A stretch of 64,000 nt of DNA from Rhizobium chutanense (GCF_002531935.1 NZ_NWSV01000007.1:210250-274249), one strand, 5' to 3'. Positions 1 to 8,274 are shown, counted from the first letter of the stretch. The notes: generated by a model from the letters alone, not told the origin. Numbers and translations: made by a program.

Positions 1-194
1 TCCAGCAGGTCGCCTATTTCGGATTCATGCAGGCGGGCGACGTTCTGGCGCAGGAACAGCGTGTCACGGTCGGCGATCGCGGCGCCGACGAGCGCCAGGA
101 AATCGCTGCGGACATTGCCGTCCTCGTCGTAAATATCGGCTTCTTCGTCGTCCGGACGCCTGCGGATGCGGTCTTCCCCGTCGGTCGTCGTCAT
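1..194 (-). CDS. mgtE: Magnesium transporter MgtE, N-terminal fragment
   Basis: Only the first 64 codons lie in the window; the gene continues past the left edge. The product begins MTTTDGEDRIRRR, has an acidic stretch, then FLALVGAAIADRDTLFLRQN and the phrase LHESEIGDLL, which matches the start of the cytoplasmic MgtE N domain (helical repeats that sense Mg2+). MgtE proteins are inner-membrane Mg2+ channels gated by their N and CBS domains; the CBS and membrane parts are not visible here. A GAGGGCGG ribosome site precedes the ATG. The call rests on the short N-domain match only. Confidence 0.75.
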   Translation of the reverse strand, partial: MTTTDGEDRIRRRPDDEEADIYDEDGNVRSDFLALVGAAIADRDTLFLRQNVARLHESEIGDLL

Positions 195-434
195 CTGCCG
201 CCCTCGCATCTGGTTCGAATTTCAACGACTACAGCGCCGCACTCGCAAATGCCGGCGAAAACACATTGTCAACAAGCAGATAAGCAAATCCCGCCCCAGG
301 CTCCCGCGATCGGAATTCATGCTTCTGCTAGCCCAAAGAATCCTTGCCGTAAAGGCGCAAACCTGCCTCTTGATGACAATGCCTGCGGCCGGCGATAGTT
401 TCGCCACCCCCGGTCAAGCAGAGAAAGCTGCCCC

Positions 435-929
435 ATGCCCATCCGTCCGATTCTGCGTTATCCGCATCCTGCCCTGAAGAGCGTCTGCGCGCCGGTGACA
501 GCCTTCGGCCCGTCGCTCGCCGCGCTTGCCGACGACCTGCTGGCGACGATGCGCGCCGCTCCCGGCGTCGGCATCACCGCCGCCCATATCGGCGTCCTCA
601 GCCGTGTGACGGTACTGGAGCTCGACAAGGCCTTCGGCGTGCGCCTCTACGTCAACCCGGAGATCACCTGGTTCTCGCAGGAGACGATGAACCACGCCGA
701 AGGCAGCGTCTCCATGCCCGGCGCCACCGACGAGGTCACACGCCCGCGCGCAATTCGTTTCCGTTACCAGGATGCCGAAGGCACCGTGCACGAGGAGACA
801 GCCGAAGGTTTCCACGCCATCTGCATCCAGCACGAGGTCGACCAGCTCGACGGCATTTTCTGGCTGCAGCGCCTCTCCCGGCTGAAACGCGACCGTCTCG
901 TAAAAAAATGGGAAAAAGCCCAGAGCTAA
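435..929 (+). CDS. Peptide deformylase-like protein lacking metal ligands
   Basis: A 164-residue protein with the full length and fold signature of peptide deformylase, the metalloenzyme that removes formyl groups from new proteins. The three catalytic motifs are all degenerate. Motif I reads GVGITAAHIG where GxGxAAxQ is expected, motif II reads EGSVSMPG where EGCLS supplies a Cys ligand, and motif III reads QHEVDQ where HExDH supplies two His ligands. Only the first His and the catalytic Glu remain. By known mechanism this should not hold the usual metal, so it is probably a pseudoenzyme or a divergent hydrolase, and not the housekeeping Def. The gene stands alone, divergent from mgtE. Confidence 0.85.
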   Translation: MPIRPILRYPHPALKSVCAPVTAFGPSLAALADDLLATMRAAPGVGITAAHIGVLSRVTVLELDKAFGVRLYVNPEITWFSQETMNHAEGSVSMPGATDEVTRPRAIRFRYQDAEGTVHEETAEGFHAICIQHEVDQLDGIFWLQRLSRLKRDRLVKKWEKAQS

Positions 930-1046
930 CAATCGGAACCGATAATCAGGGCTGGAAAAGCACCACCCGCGCCGAACCATTCGCCGCTGCCCACGTTCTC
1001 GCAAAGAACCCCAGCGTTTTCCGCAAAGAGACGAGGAGCGACCGCA

Positions 1047-1556
1047 ATGGCAAGGATCGGTGACAAGACCCAATTTAGCCGGGAAAAGCCTGAGCTTTCC
1101 CGGGAGGAAGACTATCGTGACCTCGAGGAACGCAATCTCGACGACGGCTGGCCCTATGCCGACGGCACCGGCGCCGACCCGGCCAACCGCCCCTATGGCG
1201 AGACGGCGGCAAATTTCGACAGCGACCCCAACAAGGGCTTTCGCATCGACGGCACGGATGCAGACGGCAACGAGAACCGTCTGAAGGATTCGCTGCGCCC
1301 CGACACGATCGACCGCGATGAAAGCGACGACCTCGAAGCACGGGTGAACGATCGTCTCGAAAACATCCCCGAGGTCGACATGGACAGTATCGAGGTCCAC
1401 GCAGACGGGCACGTGATCACCCTGGAAGGTTCGGTGGAAACGATCGGCATTGCCCGCAAGGTCGAACTCAGTGCGCTTTCGGTCGATGGCGTCCGCCACG
1501 TCCGCAACAAATTGCAGCTGACCGGCGTCGACGCGCATATCCCGAACGAGGACTGA
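1047..1556 (+). CDS. BON domain-containing protein
   Basis: A 169-residue acidic, hydrophilic protein without a signal peptide. Residues about 1-95 are low-complexity, rich in Asp, Asn and Gly (for example NRPYGETAANFDSDPNKGF). Residues about 100-165 form one BON domain: the phrases IEVHADGHVITLEGSVETI and VDGVRHVRNKLQL are typical of its beta-alpha-beta pattern. BON domains bind phospholipid or protect envelopes against osmotic stress. Rhizobial proteins of this type are usually described only as BON proteins, and the function here is unknown. The ATG follows an ACGAGGAGCG ribosome site. Confidence 0.85.
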   Translation: MARIGDKTQFSREKPELSREEDYRDLEERNLDDGWPYADGTGADPANRPYGETAANFDSDPNKGFRIDGTDADGNENRLKDSLRPDTIDRDESDDLEARVNDRLENIPEVDMDSIEVHADGHVITLEGSVETIGIARKVELSALSVDGVRHVRNKLQLTGVDAHIPNED

Positions 1557-1873
1557 TGGATTTACAAGACACGCGGGAGGCGCCGATGCCTCCCACCTCC
1601 CGGCGATTTTCCTATCCGCCAACATTACCAAAAGTTAACAATTTCAGATTGCATCATGATATGCTTATGCGGATACCGCATTCGGCCATTTGCTTAGGCG
1701 GCTTCTGTAACGTGAACGTCAATTTCGTTGACAACACTGTGATTTCATTTGGACAAAACGTCGCGGCCACGCCGCCGTTTGTTCACAAAATTGCCTGAAT
1801 TGGGGCGCGAACTCGGAGGTGCCGAGGGTTAGTTTATGTTGTGAAATTCAACAGTAGATTGAGGAGAAAACCC
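1557..1873 (+). other. Intergenic region, 317 bp, no supported gene
   Basis: The stretch between the BON gene and the small secreted protein gene is clearly less GC-rich than its neighbours. It holds a hairpin close to the BON stop (1575-1594) and an AT-rich segment around 1620-1760 that may carry the promoter of the next gene; TTGACA at 1728-1733 is a possible -35 element but has no good -10 partner. An open frame at 1556-1798 runs through it, but its codon use is unlike coding DNA here. Confidence 0.6.
1575..1594 (+). terminator. Hairpin after BON gene
   Basis: GGGAGGC and GCCTCCC form a 7-bp stem around a 6-nt loop, 19 nt after the BON stop. No T-tract follows directly, so termination is only suggested. 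Confidence 0.35.
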
Positions 1874-2239
1874 ATGCGCATCAAATTTGCTCTCGCCGCA
1901 TCCCTGTTCGCCGTCAGCCTTGCAGGTGCTGCCTTCGCGCAGCCGGGCTATTCCGATGACTATACCAACGACAGCGACGGCTTCGCACCCAGCCCCACGT
2001 CGAAGCCCGCCCCGGTCCATTACAGCAACCGCAAGGCCCCGGCCTATTCCAGCGACTATACCAATGACAGCGACGGCTTCGCACCGAGCGCCATGGCCGC
2101 CCCTGCCGTCGACAAGACCGCAACGGCGAGCATCGCCCCCCTGCCTCCATGCCACAGCATGATCGGCCCGAAGGGCTCCCACACCAAGGGTGCCGACAGC
2201 GGCGCCTCGCGCACGGAAGCTTGCCGCGCGACGCATTGA
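1874..2239 (+). CDS. Small secreted protein with a duplicated DYTNDSDGFAPS motif
   Basis: A 121-residue protein whose start, MRIKFALAASLFAVSLAG, is a clear Sec signal peptide with probable cleavage after AFA (about residue 20). The mature part contains two near-identical copies of YSxDYTNDSDGFAPS (about residues 24-38 and 55-69), separated by a Pro-rich segment, and two Cys residues in the C-terminal third. No known domain is recognisable. The start is set by GAGGAG 8 nt upstream; an earlier in-frame ATG at 1841 would bury the signal peptide. A strong terminator follows. It is probably a periplasmic or extracellular protein of unknown role. Confidence 0.8.
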   Translation: MRIKFALAASLFAVSLAGAAFAQPGYSDDYTNDSDGFAPSPTSKPAPVHYSNRKAPAYSSDYTNDSDGFAPSAMAAPAVDKTATASIAPLPPCHSMIGPKGSHTKGADSGASRTEACRATH

Positions 2240-2251
2240 TCCAACAAAAGA

Positions 2252-2280
2252 AAGGGCCGGAAACCGGCCCTTCTCTTTTC
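2252..2280 (+). terminator. Rho-independent terminator
   Basis: AAGGGCCGG-AAA-CCGGCCCTT gives a perfect 9-bp stem with a 3-nt loop followed by TCTCTTTTC, 12 nt after the secreted-protein stop. Confidence 0.9.
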
Positions 2281-2355
2281 TATCTGCTCTCTGTCGTCTG
2301 AGTGCGCGTCGCCCGAAGGTCTACAACGGTTCCGGCGTGTGCAAAACAAGGCGCT

Positions 2356-3000
2356 TCAGAACACGAATGGAACCAGCCGGTAGCGGGTTGTGGCCATGAA
2401 GGCCGTGTAAGCAGGATCCTGACTGAGCAGACGCTCCTCCGCAAGGATGCGGAAACATTGTGCGGCCAGCGCTGTCGCATAGATGGTGAAATTCCAAAGG
2501 CTCGGGTGCACCAGGAAGAAGGCGATATGTGTCATCAGATAGCCGGCGTACATCGGATGGCGGACAAACTTGTAGGGCCCGCCGATCTTGATCCCGCGAT
2601 TGGCCGGCGCCAAGCCGAAGCTTCGCCGCAGTGACAGCTTTGCCGATATCTGCAGGACGAAACCGAGTACCATCAACATCCCGCAGAACGCGAGCGGTGC
2701 AAGCGGTTGCGTTGCGGCAGGAACGACAAGCAGCGGGAAGAGCGTGCCGACGGCGGTGACCATCAGGTCGAACGGCCGAAGCGACGCATTTTTCGTCGGC
2801 CGCCGCGTCAGGATAAGAAAGGCGGCAGCTCCCTCCGACACGATCAGCAGGCCGTCGATGATCGCTCGATCGTCCTGCATCTGCGACAGGATCCGCAGGA
2901 CAATCGCAACGAAAAGATAGCCGATGACCACTTTTTCAACGATGTCGAGAACGAAATACACATCCAAGAACGACAAGCTTGCCGCTGTCTTTTTCTTCAT
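2356..3000 (-). CDS. Isoprenylcysteine-methyltransferase-family membrane protein
   Basis: A 214-residue integral membrane protein with about five hydrophobic segments. Its C-terminal half carries the signature of the ICMT/PEMT-like methyltransferase superfamily: GGPYKFVRHPMYAGYL (S-adenosylmethionine-binding region) followed by AEERLL and a terminal RYRLVPFVF. Members methylate isoprenylcysteines, phospholipids or other membrane-associated substrates; bacterial substrates are mostly unknown. The N-terminal region (about residues 15-90) shows no further motif. It lies tail-to-tail with the secreted-protein gene and upstream of no obvious partner. The start has a weak GGAAG site 11 nt upstream. 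Confidence 0.8.
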   Translation of the reverse strand: MKKKTAASLSFLDVYFVLDIVEKVVIGYLFVAIVLRILSQMQDDRAIIDGLLIVSEGAAAFLILTRRPTKNASLRPFDLMVTAVGTLFPLLVVPAATQPLAPLAFCGMLMVLGFVLQISAKLSLRRSFGLAPANRGIKIGGPYKFVRHPMYAGYLMTHIAFFLVHPSLWNFTIYATALAAQCFRILAEERLLSQDPAYTAFMATTRYRLVPFVF

Positions 3001-3205
3001 CGTTCACAAATCTTCCGCATCATAAGGCTATGCTATCCTATATGCGCGCGATCGCTAATTATGGGTTAAGGCCTGAGCCGACCGGCGGCGATTCGCGGGC
3101 CGATCTCACAGCAGAATGAAACAATGACGGCCAACGCAGGGGTTTCTGCAAGCAATATCAACGCCATGACGCAGATTGCCGGAGACCGGTCGCCGTCCTG
3201 AACAA

Positions 3206-3925
3206 TCAGATTTCGCCGGTCGTTTCGCCGAAAACCGCCTCGAAGGCGGTGCGTAGCCGCATATCGACATCCGCCATCATCACGGGCAGACCGAGATCGA
3301 CCAGGCTGGTCACGCCATAGGCCGATATCCCGCAAGGCACGATGCCGCCGAAATGATCGAGATTCGGATCGACGTTGAGCGACAGTCCGTGGAAGGTCAC
3401 CCATTTCCGCAGCCTTATGCCGAGGGCGGCGATCTTGTCCTCGGCCATCGTTCCATCGGCAAGCAACGGTTTTTCCGGCCGGCGCACCCAGACGCCGACG
3501 CGGTCTTCACGTCGTTCGCCGCGCACATTCATCATGTCGAGCGTGCGGATGACGACATCCTCGAGGGCAGCGACGAAGGCGCGTACATCCTGGCGTCTGC
3601 GCTTCAGGTCGAGCATCACATAGGCGACGCGCTGGCCGGGCCCATGATAGGTGTATTCACCGCCGCGCCCCGTCGCAAAGACCGGAAAACGGTCCGGCTG
3701 GACGAGATCGCTCGCATTGGCGCTGGTGCCGGCAGTATAGAGCGGCGGATGTTCGACGAGCCAGACGAGCTCATCGCCGCCATCCGATATCAACGCCACC
3801 TCGCGCTCCATCGTCTCTACGGCCTCCTCGTAGGCAACGAGGCCGTCGGCGATGCGCCAGCGCACCGGCCGGGTGCCGGCTTGGGGAAGCATGGAGAATT
3901 CGAGATCGGTGCGAAGCATGGCCAT
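3206..3925 (-). CDS. lipB: Octanoyltransferase LipB
   Basis: A 239-residue enzyme that transfers octanoate from octanoyl-ACP to lipoyl domains, such as that of GcvH encoded further along this window. The family motifs are intact: [12 protein letters not shown] (residues 87-98), the catalytic Lys164 in [19 protein letters not shown], and the catalytic Cys198 in GGIVPCGI. Length and domain order are normal. The ATG at 3925 has GGAGGG 9 nt upstream; an alternative ATG two codons later (3919) has AAGGA 6 nt upstream and is equally plausible. The gene is monocistronic, with tRNA-Leu divergent on its 5' side. Confidence 0.96.
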   Translation of the reverse strand: MAMLRTDLEFSMLPQAGTRPVRWRIADGLVAYEEAVETMEREVALISDGGDELVWLVEHPPLYTAGTSANASDLVQPDRFPVFATGRGGEYTYHGPGQRVAYVMLDLKRRRQDVRAFVAALEDVVIRTLDMMNVRGERREDRVGVWVRRPEKPLLADGTMAEDKIAALGIRLRKWVTFHGLSLNVDPNLDHFGGIVPCGISAYGVTSLVDLGLPVMMADVDMRLRTAFEAVFGETTGEI

Positions 3926-4109
3926 TCCTTGCCGCCCTCCCCGAAATGCCTGCGAAATTAGGGGGCGGCAGGACAGCTATATGGACCCGTTTCGGGGGCA
4001 ATTCAAATGCGATGACCGCTTTTTAAAAAAACTGTCATACCGCCCTTGTGCACCCCAAATCCTTTTGCTACATGCTGCCCCGCCGACGCAAATCGGCACC
4101 TACCACGAT

Positions 4110-4194
4110 GCGGTCGTGGCGGAATTGGTAGACGCGCAGCGTTGAGGTCGCTGTGGGGCAACCCGTGGAAGTTCGAGTCTTCTCGACCGCACCA
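4110..4194 (+). tRNA. tRNA-Leu (anticodon GAG)
   Basis: An 85-nt tRNA with CCA encoded. The acceptor stem pairs GCGGTCG (4110-4116) with CGACCGC (4184-4190), followed by ACCA. The anticodon arm is CAGCG-TTGAGGT-CGCTG, giving anticodon GAG at 4144-4146, which reads CUC and CUU codons. A long variable arm (GTGGGGCAACCCGT) and the TTCGAGT T-loop identify a class II leucine tRNA. Confidence 0.97.
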
Positions 4195-4226
4195 TCTCCC
4201 TTCAGGGAAGCGCTTTCTAAGCGGCG

Positions 4227-4247
4227 ATTTCGATTTTACCTCGAAAT
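4227..4247 (+). terminator. Possible tRNA-Leu terminator hairpin
   Basis: ATTTCGA and TCGAAAT form a 7-bp stem with a 7-nt loop, 33 nt after the tRNA, in an AT-richer stretch. There is no clean T-tract. Confidence 0.3.
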
Positions 4248-4321
4248 TATCTACGGCGCCTCGACTTGATCGCTCGGCCTTCTCATGGTTGATGGCGTCA
4301 TTCCCGCAAGAATCGGCCATC

Positions 4322-5242
4322 ATGTCAGATCCCCATCAAAATTCCCTGCAGGGCATGGCAATCATGTCCGGCGCCATGCTGATCCTGCCGACCATGGATG
4401 CCATCGCCAAGTACATGGCGACCTTCGAGGCGATGTCGCCGGGTCAGGTGACCTTTTACCGATTCTTTTTCCAGATCGCCTGTACCCTGCCGATTCTCTT
4501 CGCCCTTTTCGGGTTGAAGGCGCTTTCGGCCAGACGGCCATGGATGAACTTGCTGCGCGGCGTGCTGCACGGTGGTGCGAGCCTGCTTTTCTTCGTCGCC
4601 GTCAAATACATGCCGCTTGCCGATGTCTTCGCCATCTATTTCGTCGAGCCTTTCATGCTGGCCGCCCTGTCGGCGTTGTTCCTCGGGGAGAGGGTCGGCT
4701 GGCGCCGCTGGGTAGCGATCGTGGTCGGTTTCGGCGGCGCGATGATCGTCATTCAGCCGAGTTACGAGATTTTCGGCCTGAAGGCGCTGCTGCCGGTCGC
4801 CTGCGCCTTTCTGTTCTCGCTTTATCTGTTCCTCAACCGTGCCATCGGCGAGGCCGATTCGCCGCTGACGATGCAGACCATGGCCGGCATCGGCGGAACG
4901 GTCTTCATGGCCGCCGCCCTTTTCGTCGGCAATGGTTCCGGCAATGCCGATTTCGCCGTCTCTCTGCCCTCCTCCGGTCTCGCTCTTGCGCTGCTCCTCG
5001 CCCTCGGCCTGATCTCGGGATATGCGCATATGCTGGTGGTGCGGGCTTTCCGGCTCGCGCCGCTGTCGCTGCTTGCGCCGTTCCAGTACTTCGAGATCAT
5101 CTCGGCGACGGTGCTCGGCTATGCGCTGTTCAATGATTTCCCGAGCGTCTCCAAATGGATCGGCATCTTCATCATCGTCGCATCCGGGCTCTTCATCATC
5201 TGGCGCGAGCGGCTGCAGGCGCAATCGTTAAAATCTTCCTGA
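4322..5242 (+). CDS. EamA/DMT-family transporter
   Basis: A 306-residue inner-membrane protein with about ten hydrophobic segments in two five-helix halves, the layout of the drug/metabolite transporter (EamA, formerly DUF6) family. The first half contains MSPGQVTFYRFFFQ and LADVFAIYFVEPFMLA, typical of EamA repeats. The C-terminus ends in a short basic tail after WRERLQAQ. These proteins export small metabolites or amino acids; the substrate cannot be told. The open frame extends upstream through the tRNA, so the start must be internal. I chose the ATG at 4322 (MSDPHQNSL); an in-frame ATG at 4292 is an alternative, and neither has a good ribosome site. Confidence 0.85.
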   Translation: MSDPHQNSLQGMAIMSGAMLILPTMDAIAKYMATFEAMSPGQVTFYRFFFQIACTLPILFALFGLKALSARRPWMNLLRGVLHGGASLLFFVAVKYMPLADVFAIYFVEPFMLAALSALFLGERVGWRRWVAIVVGFGGAMIVIQPSYEIFGLKALLPVACAFLFSLYLFLNRAIGEADSPLTMQTMAGIGGTVFMAAALFVGNGSGNADFAVSLPSSGLALALLLALGLISGYAHMLVVRAFRLAPLSLLAPFQYFEIISATVLGYALFNDFPSVSKWIGIFIIVASGLFIIWRERLQAQSLKSS

Positions 5243-5306
5243 CCCCGGGAATGTCGGATTAACTTCTCTTCTTGAGGGATCGTCAATTCGCAGGCGATAA
5301 AACTGT

Positions 5307-5332
5307 CTCCGGCTTCATGATGAAGCCTGGAG
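5307..5332 (+). promoter_or_regulatory. Hairpin that can mask the ribosome site of the 5340 gene
   Basis: CTCC-GGCTTCAT-G-ATGAAGCC-T-GGAG is an almost perfect inverted repeat. Its 3' arm ends in GGAG (5329-5332), the only Shine-Dalgarno-like sequence before the ATG at 5340, and the 5' CTCC can pair with it. This suggests, but does not prove, translational control. Confidence 0.4.
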
Positions 5333-5339
5333 CTAAAAC

Positions 5340-6044
5340 ATGAGCGAATTTCGTCTCGCTTTTCCGGCCTGTGTCGTGGCCGGCAAGCATCGGCTGACGG
5401 CCGAAGATATAGTACTGTTGCGCAAACATGCTTTCCCGGAAGGCATCCGGACATCCGACGATGTCGTGGCGATGTTAGCGCTCAATAATTCCTGCCCTGA
5501 AAAATGTGCCGCCTGGAACACTTTCTTCGTGGAGCAGCTCGCCGGTTTCATTGTTCATTATACCTATCCGCAGGGCTCGCTTGATGAAATCAACGTCGCC
5601 TGGATCATGCGCATGTTCACGACCGACGGCGTCGTCAACTCGGCGCTGGAACTCGAGCTCATTCTCCACATCATGGAGATTTCGGCCGACGTCCCGGGTG
5701 AATTGAGGGCGCTCGCGCTCGATCAGCTCCGCCTGGCGATCACCGACAATATCGGTGGCTACAAGCTCTCGCGTGCCGTCGATCGCCGGGGCATTACCCG
5801 TCAGGACGTCGATTTTGCGATGCGCATCTTCAGAAGCGTCGCCGAAAGCGGCGTCATCCCCGTTTCCTCGGCCGAATACGGCGTGCTTAAGCAGATCGAG
5901 CAGGCGACGCTGCCCGGCGCCAATCATCCCCGCTGGACGGGAATCATGGCCGCCGTCGAGCTGCGTGACTATGCCGAGCCGCGGCGCAGCCGCTGGCTGC
6001 GCATCGTCGACGAGGAACCCGTCTGCGAAGCAGCTGTCGCCTGA
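5340..6044 (+). CDS. Conserved hypothetical alpha-helical protein
   Basis: A 234-residue soluble protein with no signal peptide or membrane segment, predicted from its composition to be mostly helical. I do not recognise a named domain with confidence. Visible features are an N-terminal segment with several Cys residues (NNSCPEKCAAWNTFF), a central EINVAWIMRMF and LELELILHIMEIS, and a C-terminal RWLRIVDEEP. The ATG follows GGAGCTAAAAC, and that GGAG lies in a hairpin. Two 20-bp tandem repeats span its stop codon. It precedes pccA by about 95 bp on the same strand but has no evident functional link to it. Confidence 0.8.
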   Translation: MSEFRLAFPACVVAGKHRLTAEDIVLLRKHAFPEGIRTSDDVVAMLALNNSCPEKCAAWNTFFVEQLAGFIVHYTYPQGSLDEINVAWIMRMFTTDGVVNSALELELILHIMEISADVPGELRALALDQLRLAITDNIGGYKLSRAVDRRGITRQDVDFAMRIFRSVAESGVIPVSSAEYGVLKQIEQATLPGANHPRWTGIMAAVELRDYAEPRRSRWLRIVDEEPVCEAAVA

Positions 6045-6080
6045 CGCTCCTCAAGCCTGCCTGATGCTCTTCAAGCCTGA
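6041..6080 (+). repeat. 20-bp tandem duplication over a stop codon
   Basis: Two adjacent 20-bp units (6041-6060 and 6061-6080), each resembling CTGAYGCTCYTCAAGCCTG, match at 17 of 20 positions. The first contains the TGA stop of the preceding gene. Confidence 0.8.
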
Positions 6081-6083
6081 TTG

Positions 6084-6121
6084 TGCGTTCCGGTGTTTTG
6101 TGCGTAAAACTCCGGAACGCA
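6084..6121 (+). promoter_or_regulatory. Long inverted repeat just upstream of pccA
   Basis: TGCGTTCCGG (6084-6093) pairs with CCGGAACGCA (6112-6121), and inside it GTTTT (6095-6099) pairs with AAAAC (6106-6110). The 38-nt element ends 6 nt before the pccA ribosome site. It could be a terminator of the upstream gene, an operator, or a leader hairpin. Confidence 0.6.
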
Positions 6122-6139
6122 TTTCTGGGTGGAGTCTCG

Positions 6140-8149
6140 ATGTTCAAGAAAATCCTGATCGCGAATCGCGGCGAAATCGCCTGTCGCGTGATCAAGACCG
6201 CGCGCCGCATGGGCATTCTGACCGTTGCGGTCTATTCGGATGCGGATCGGGATGCACTGCATGTCGAAATGGCCGACGAGGCCGTGCATATCGGCCCGGC
6301 CGCAGCCTCCGAGAGCTATCTGGTTGCCGAAAAGATCATCGCCGCCTGCAAAGCGACCGGCGCCGAGGCTGTGCATCCCGGTTATGGCTTCCTGTCCGAA
6401 CGCGCCGCCTTCTGCGCTGAACTGGAAAAGCAGGGCATCGTCTTCATCGGTCCCAAGCCGAAGGCCATCATGGCGATGGGCGACAAGATTGAATCGAAGA
6501 AATTCGCCAATGCCGCCGGCGTGTCCACGGTGCCCGGCCATCTCGGCGTCATCGAGGATGCGGCCCATGCGGAAGTGATATCGGGCGGCATCGGTTATCC
6601 CGTCATGATCAAGGCATCGGCCGGCGGCGGCGGCAAGGGCATGCGCATTGCCTGGAATGAGGCGGAAGTGCGTGATGGCTTCGAGCGCGCCCGCTCGGAA
6701 GCGAAAAGTTCTTTCGGCGACGACCGGGTCTTCATCGAGAAGTTCGTCGTCGAGCCGCGCCATATCGAGATCCAGGTGCTCGCCGATGCGCACGGCAACG
6801 TCGTCTATCTCGGCGAGCGCGAATGCTCAATCCAGCGGCGCAACCAGAAGGTCGCCGAAGAGGCGCCCTCGCCTTTTCTCGACGAAGAAACCCGCAAGGC
6901 GATGGGCGAGCAATCGGTGGCATTGGCGAAAGCCGTCGATTACCAAAGCGCCGGCACCGTCGAATTCATCGTCGACCGCGACCGCAATTTCTATTTCCTC
7001 GAAATGAACACCCGCCTGCAGGTCGAGCATCCCGTGACCGAACTCGTCACCGGCATCGACCTCGTCGAGCAGATGATTCGCGTGGCCGCAGGCGAAGCCC
7101 TTCCCTTCACCCAGGAAGAGATCAAGCTCGACGGCTGGGCGATCGAAAGCCGGCTCTATGCCGAAGACCCTTACCGCAACTTTCTGCCGTCGATCGGCCG
7201 CCTGACGCGCTATCGCCCGCCGGCCGAGGGCCGGACCGGCAACGTCGTCATCCGCAACGATACCGGCGTCTTCGAGGGCGCCGAGATCTCGATGTACTAC
7301 GATCCGATGATCGCCAAGCTCTGCACCTGGGCGCCGACCCGGCTCGAAGCGATCGAGGCCATGGGCCGGGCGCTCGACGGCTTCGTCGTCGATGGCATCG
7401 AGCACAATGTTCCGTTCCTCGCGGCGCTGATGAAACATCCGCGCTGGCGCGAGGGCCGGCTTTCCACCGGCTTCATCACCGAGGAATATCCTGACGGTTT
7501 CGCGCCGATGAAACCGGAGCCGTCGGAAGAGGCCGTGCTTGCCGCCATTGCGCTCTCCGCATCGCTGATCGAGACGAACCGCCGCGAACGTTTCGCCGAT
7601 CGCTTGCGCGCCGCATCGGGTGCGCTGCGCGAAGATTGGGTGATCAAGACAGGTGAAAACTACGTCGCCATCAGATTGCTCGACGGCCTCGTCACCATTC
7701 CCTTCGATATGGACATGGCGATCGAGGGCGAGAGCCGGAGCGTTGTCACCGATTGGAGACCTGGCGATCCGGTCTGGAGCGGCAAGGTCGGCGGTCGCGA
7801 CATCACCGCGCAGATCCGTCCCGTCCTGAACGGCTTGCGCATCGACTGGCAGGGACTTTCGGTAACCGCCAAGGTCTTTTCGCCGCGTCATGCCGAACTC
7901 GACAGGCTGATGCCGGTCAAGCTGCCGCCCGATACGTCCAAGCTCCTGCTCTGCCCGATGCCCGGCCTGGTCGTTGCCATCGCGGTTGTCGAGGGCCAGG
8001 AGGTCAAGGCCGGTGAGACGCTGGCGGTCGTCGAGGCGATGAAGATGGAAAACGTGCTGCGCGCCGATCGCGATCTCGTCGTTTCGAAGATCAACGCCGC
8101 GGCCGGCGAAAGCCTGGCCGTCGATGCCGTGATCATGGAATTCGCCTGA
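6140..8149 (+). CDS. pccA: Propionyl-CoA carboxylase, biotin-containing alpha subunit
   Basis: A 669-residue subunit that carboxylates biotin with ATP and bicarbonate and hands CO2 to the beta subunit to make methylmalonyl-CoA from propionyl-CoA. Residues 1-450 form the biotin carboxylase: KILIANRGEIACRVIK, the ATP-grasp glycine loop ASAGGGGKGMRI, ERECSIQRRNQK and FLEMNTRLQVEHPVTE. A middle linker region follows, and the C-terminus carries the biotinyl domain with Lys635 in EAMKMEN. Length fits PccA better than AccC (about 450) or 3-methylcrotonyl-CoA carboxylase. The start is set by GGGTGGAG; the frame is open further upstream. The partner pccB is encoded convergently 2.1 kb away. Confidence 0.93.
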   Translation: MFKKILIANRGEIACRVIKTARRMGILTVAVYSDADRDALHVEMADEAVHIGPAAASESYLVAEKIIAACKATGAEAVHPGYGFLSERAAFCAELEKQGIVFIGPKPKAIMAMGDKIESKKFANAAGVSTVPGHLGVIEDAAHAEVISGGIGYPVMIKASAGGGGKGMRIAWNEAEVRDGFERARSEAKSSFGDDRVFIEKFVVEPRHIEIQVLADAHGNVVYLGERECSIQRRNQKVAEEAPSPFLDEETRKAMGEQSVALAKAVDYQSAGTVEFIVDRDRNFYFLEMNTRLQVEHPVTELVTGIDLVEQMIRVAAGEALPFTQEEIKLDGWAIESRLYAEDPYRNFLPSIGRLTRYRPPAEGRTGNVVIRNDTGVFEGAEISMYYDPMIAKLCTWAPTRLEAIEAMGRALDGFVVDGIEHNVPFLAALMKHPRWREGRLSTGFITEEYPDGFAPMKPEPSEEAVLAAIALSASLIETNRRERFADRLRAASGALREDWVIKTGENYVAIRLLDGLVTIPFDMDMAIEGESRSVVTDWRPGDPVWSGKVGGRDITAQIRPVLNGLRIDWQGLSVTAKVFSPRHAELDRLMPVKLPPDTSKLLLCPMPGLVVAIAVVEGQEVKAGETLAVVEAMKMENVLRADRDLVVSKINAAAGESLAVDAVIMEFA

Positions 8150-8274
8150 GGCGAAAGAATTCGCCCGAGGTAAAGTCGCGGGTCAGACCTGCTATTCCTC
8201 GCTTGAAGTCAGCGATTGCGTCGTCCATATACGAACAGCCTCGGCCCCTGTGCTCCGGCGAGGGTATCCGCAGC

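Noticed and set aside
414..1631. 405-codon minus-strand frame
   Set aside because: It is antisense to the deformylase-like and BON genes; such long antisense frames arise from high GC third positions.
1728..1756. Promoter based on TTGACA before the secreted-protein gene
   Set aside because: No acceptable -10 hexamer at proper spacing.
1556..1798. 80-codon open frame directly after the BON gene
   Set aside because: Its start overlaps the BON stop, but the codons are AT-rich and unlike neighbouring genes, the product has no domain, and the DNA looks intergenic.
4046..4321. Upstream extension of the DMT transporter frame
   Set aside because: It runs through the tRNA-Leu gene, so translation must start downstream.
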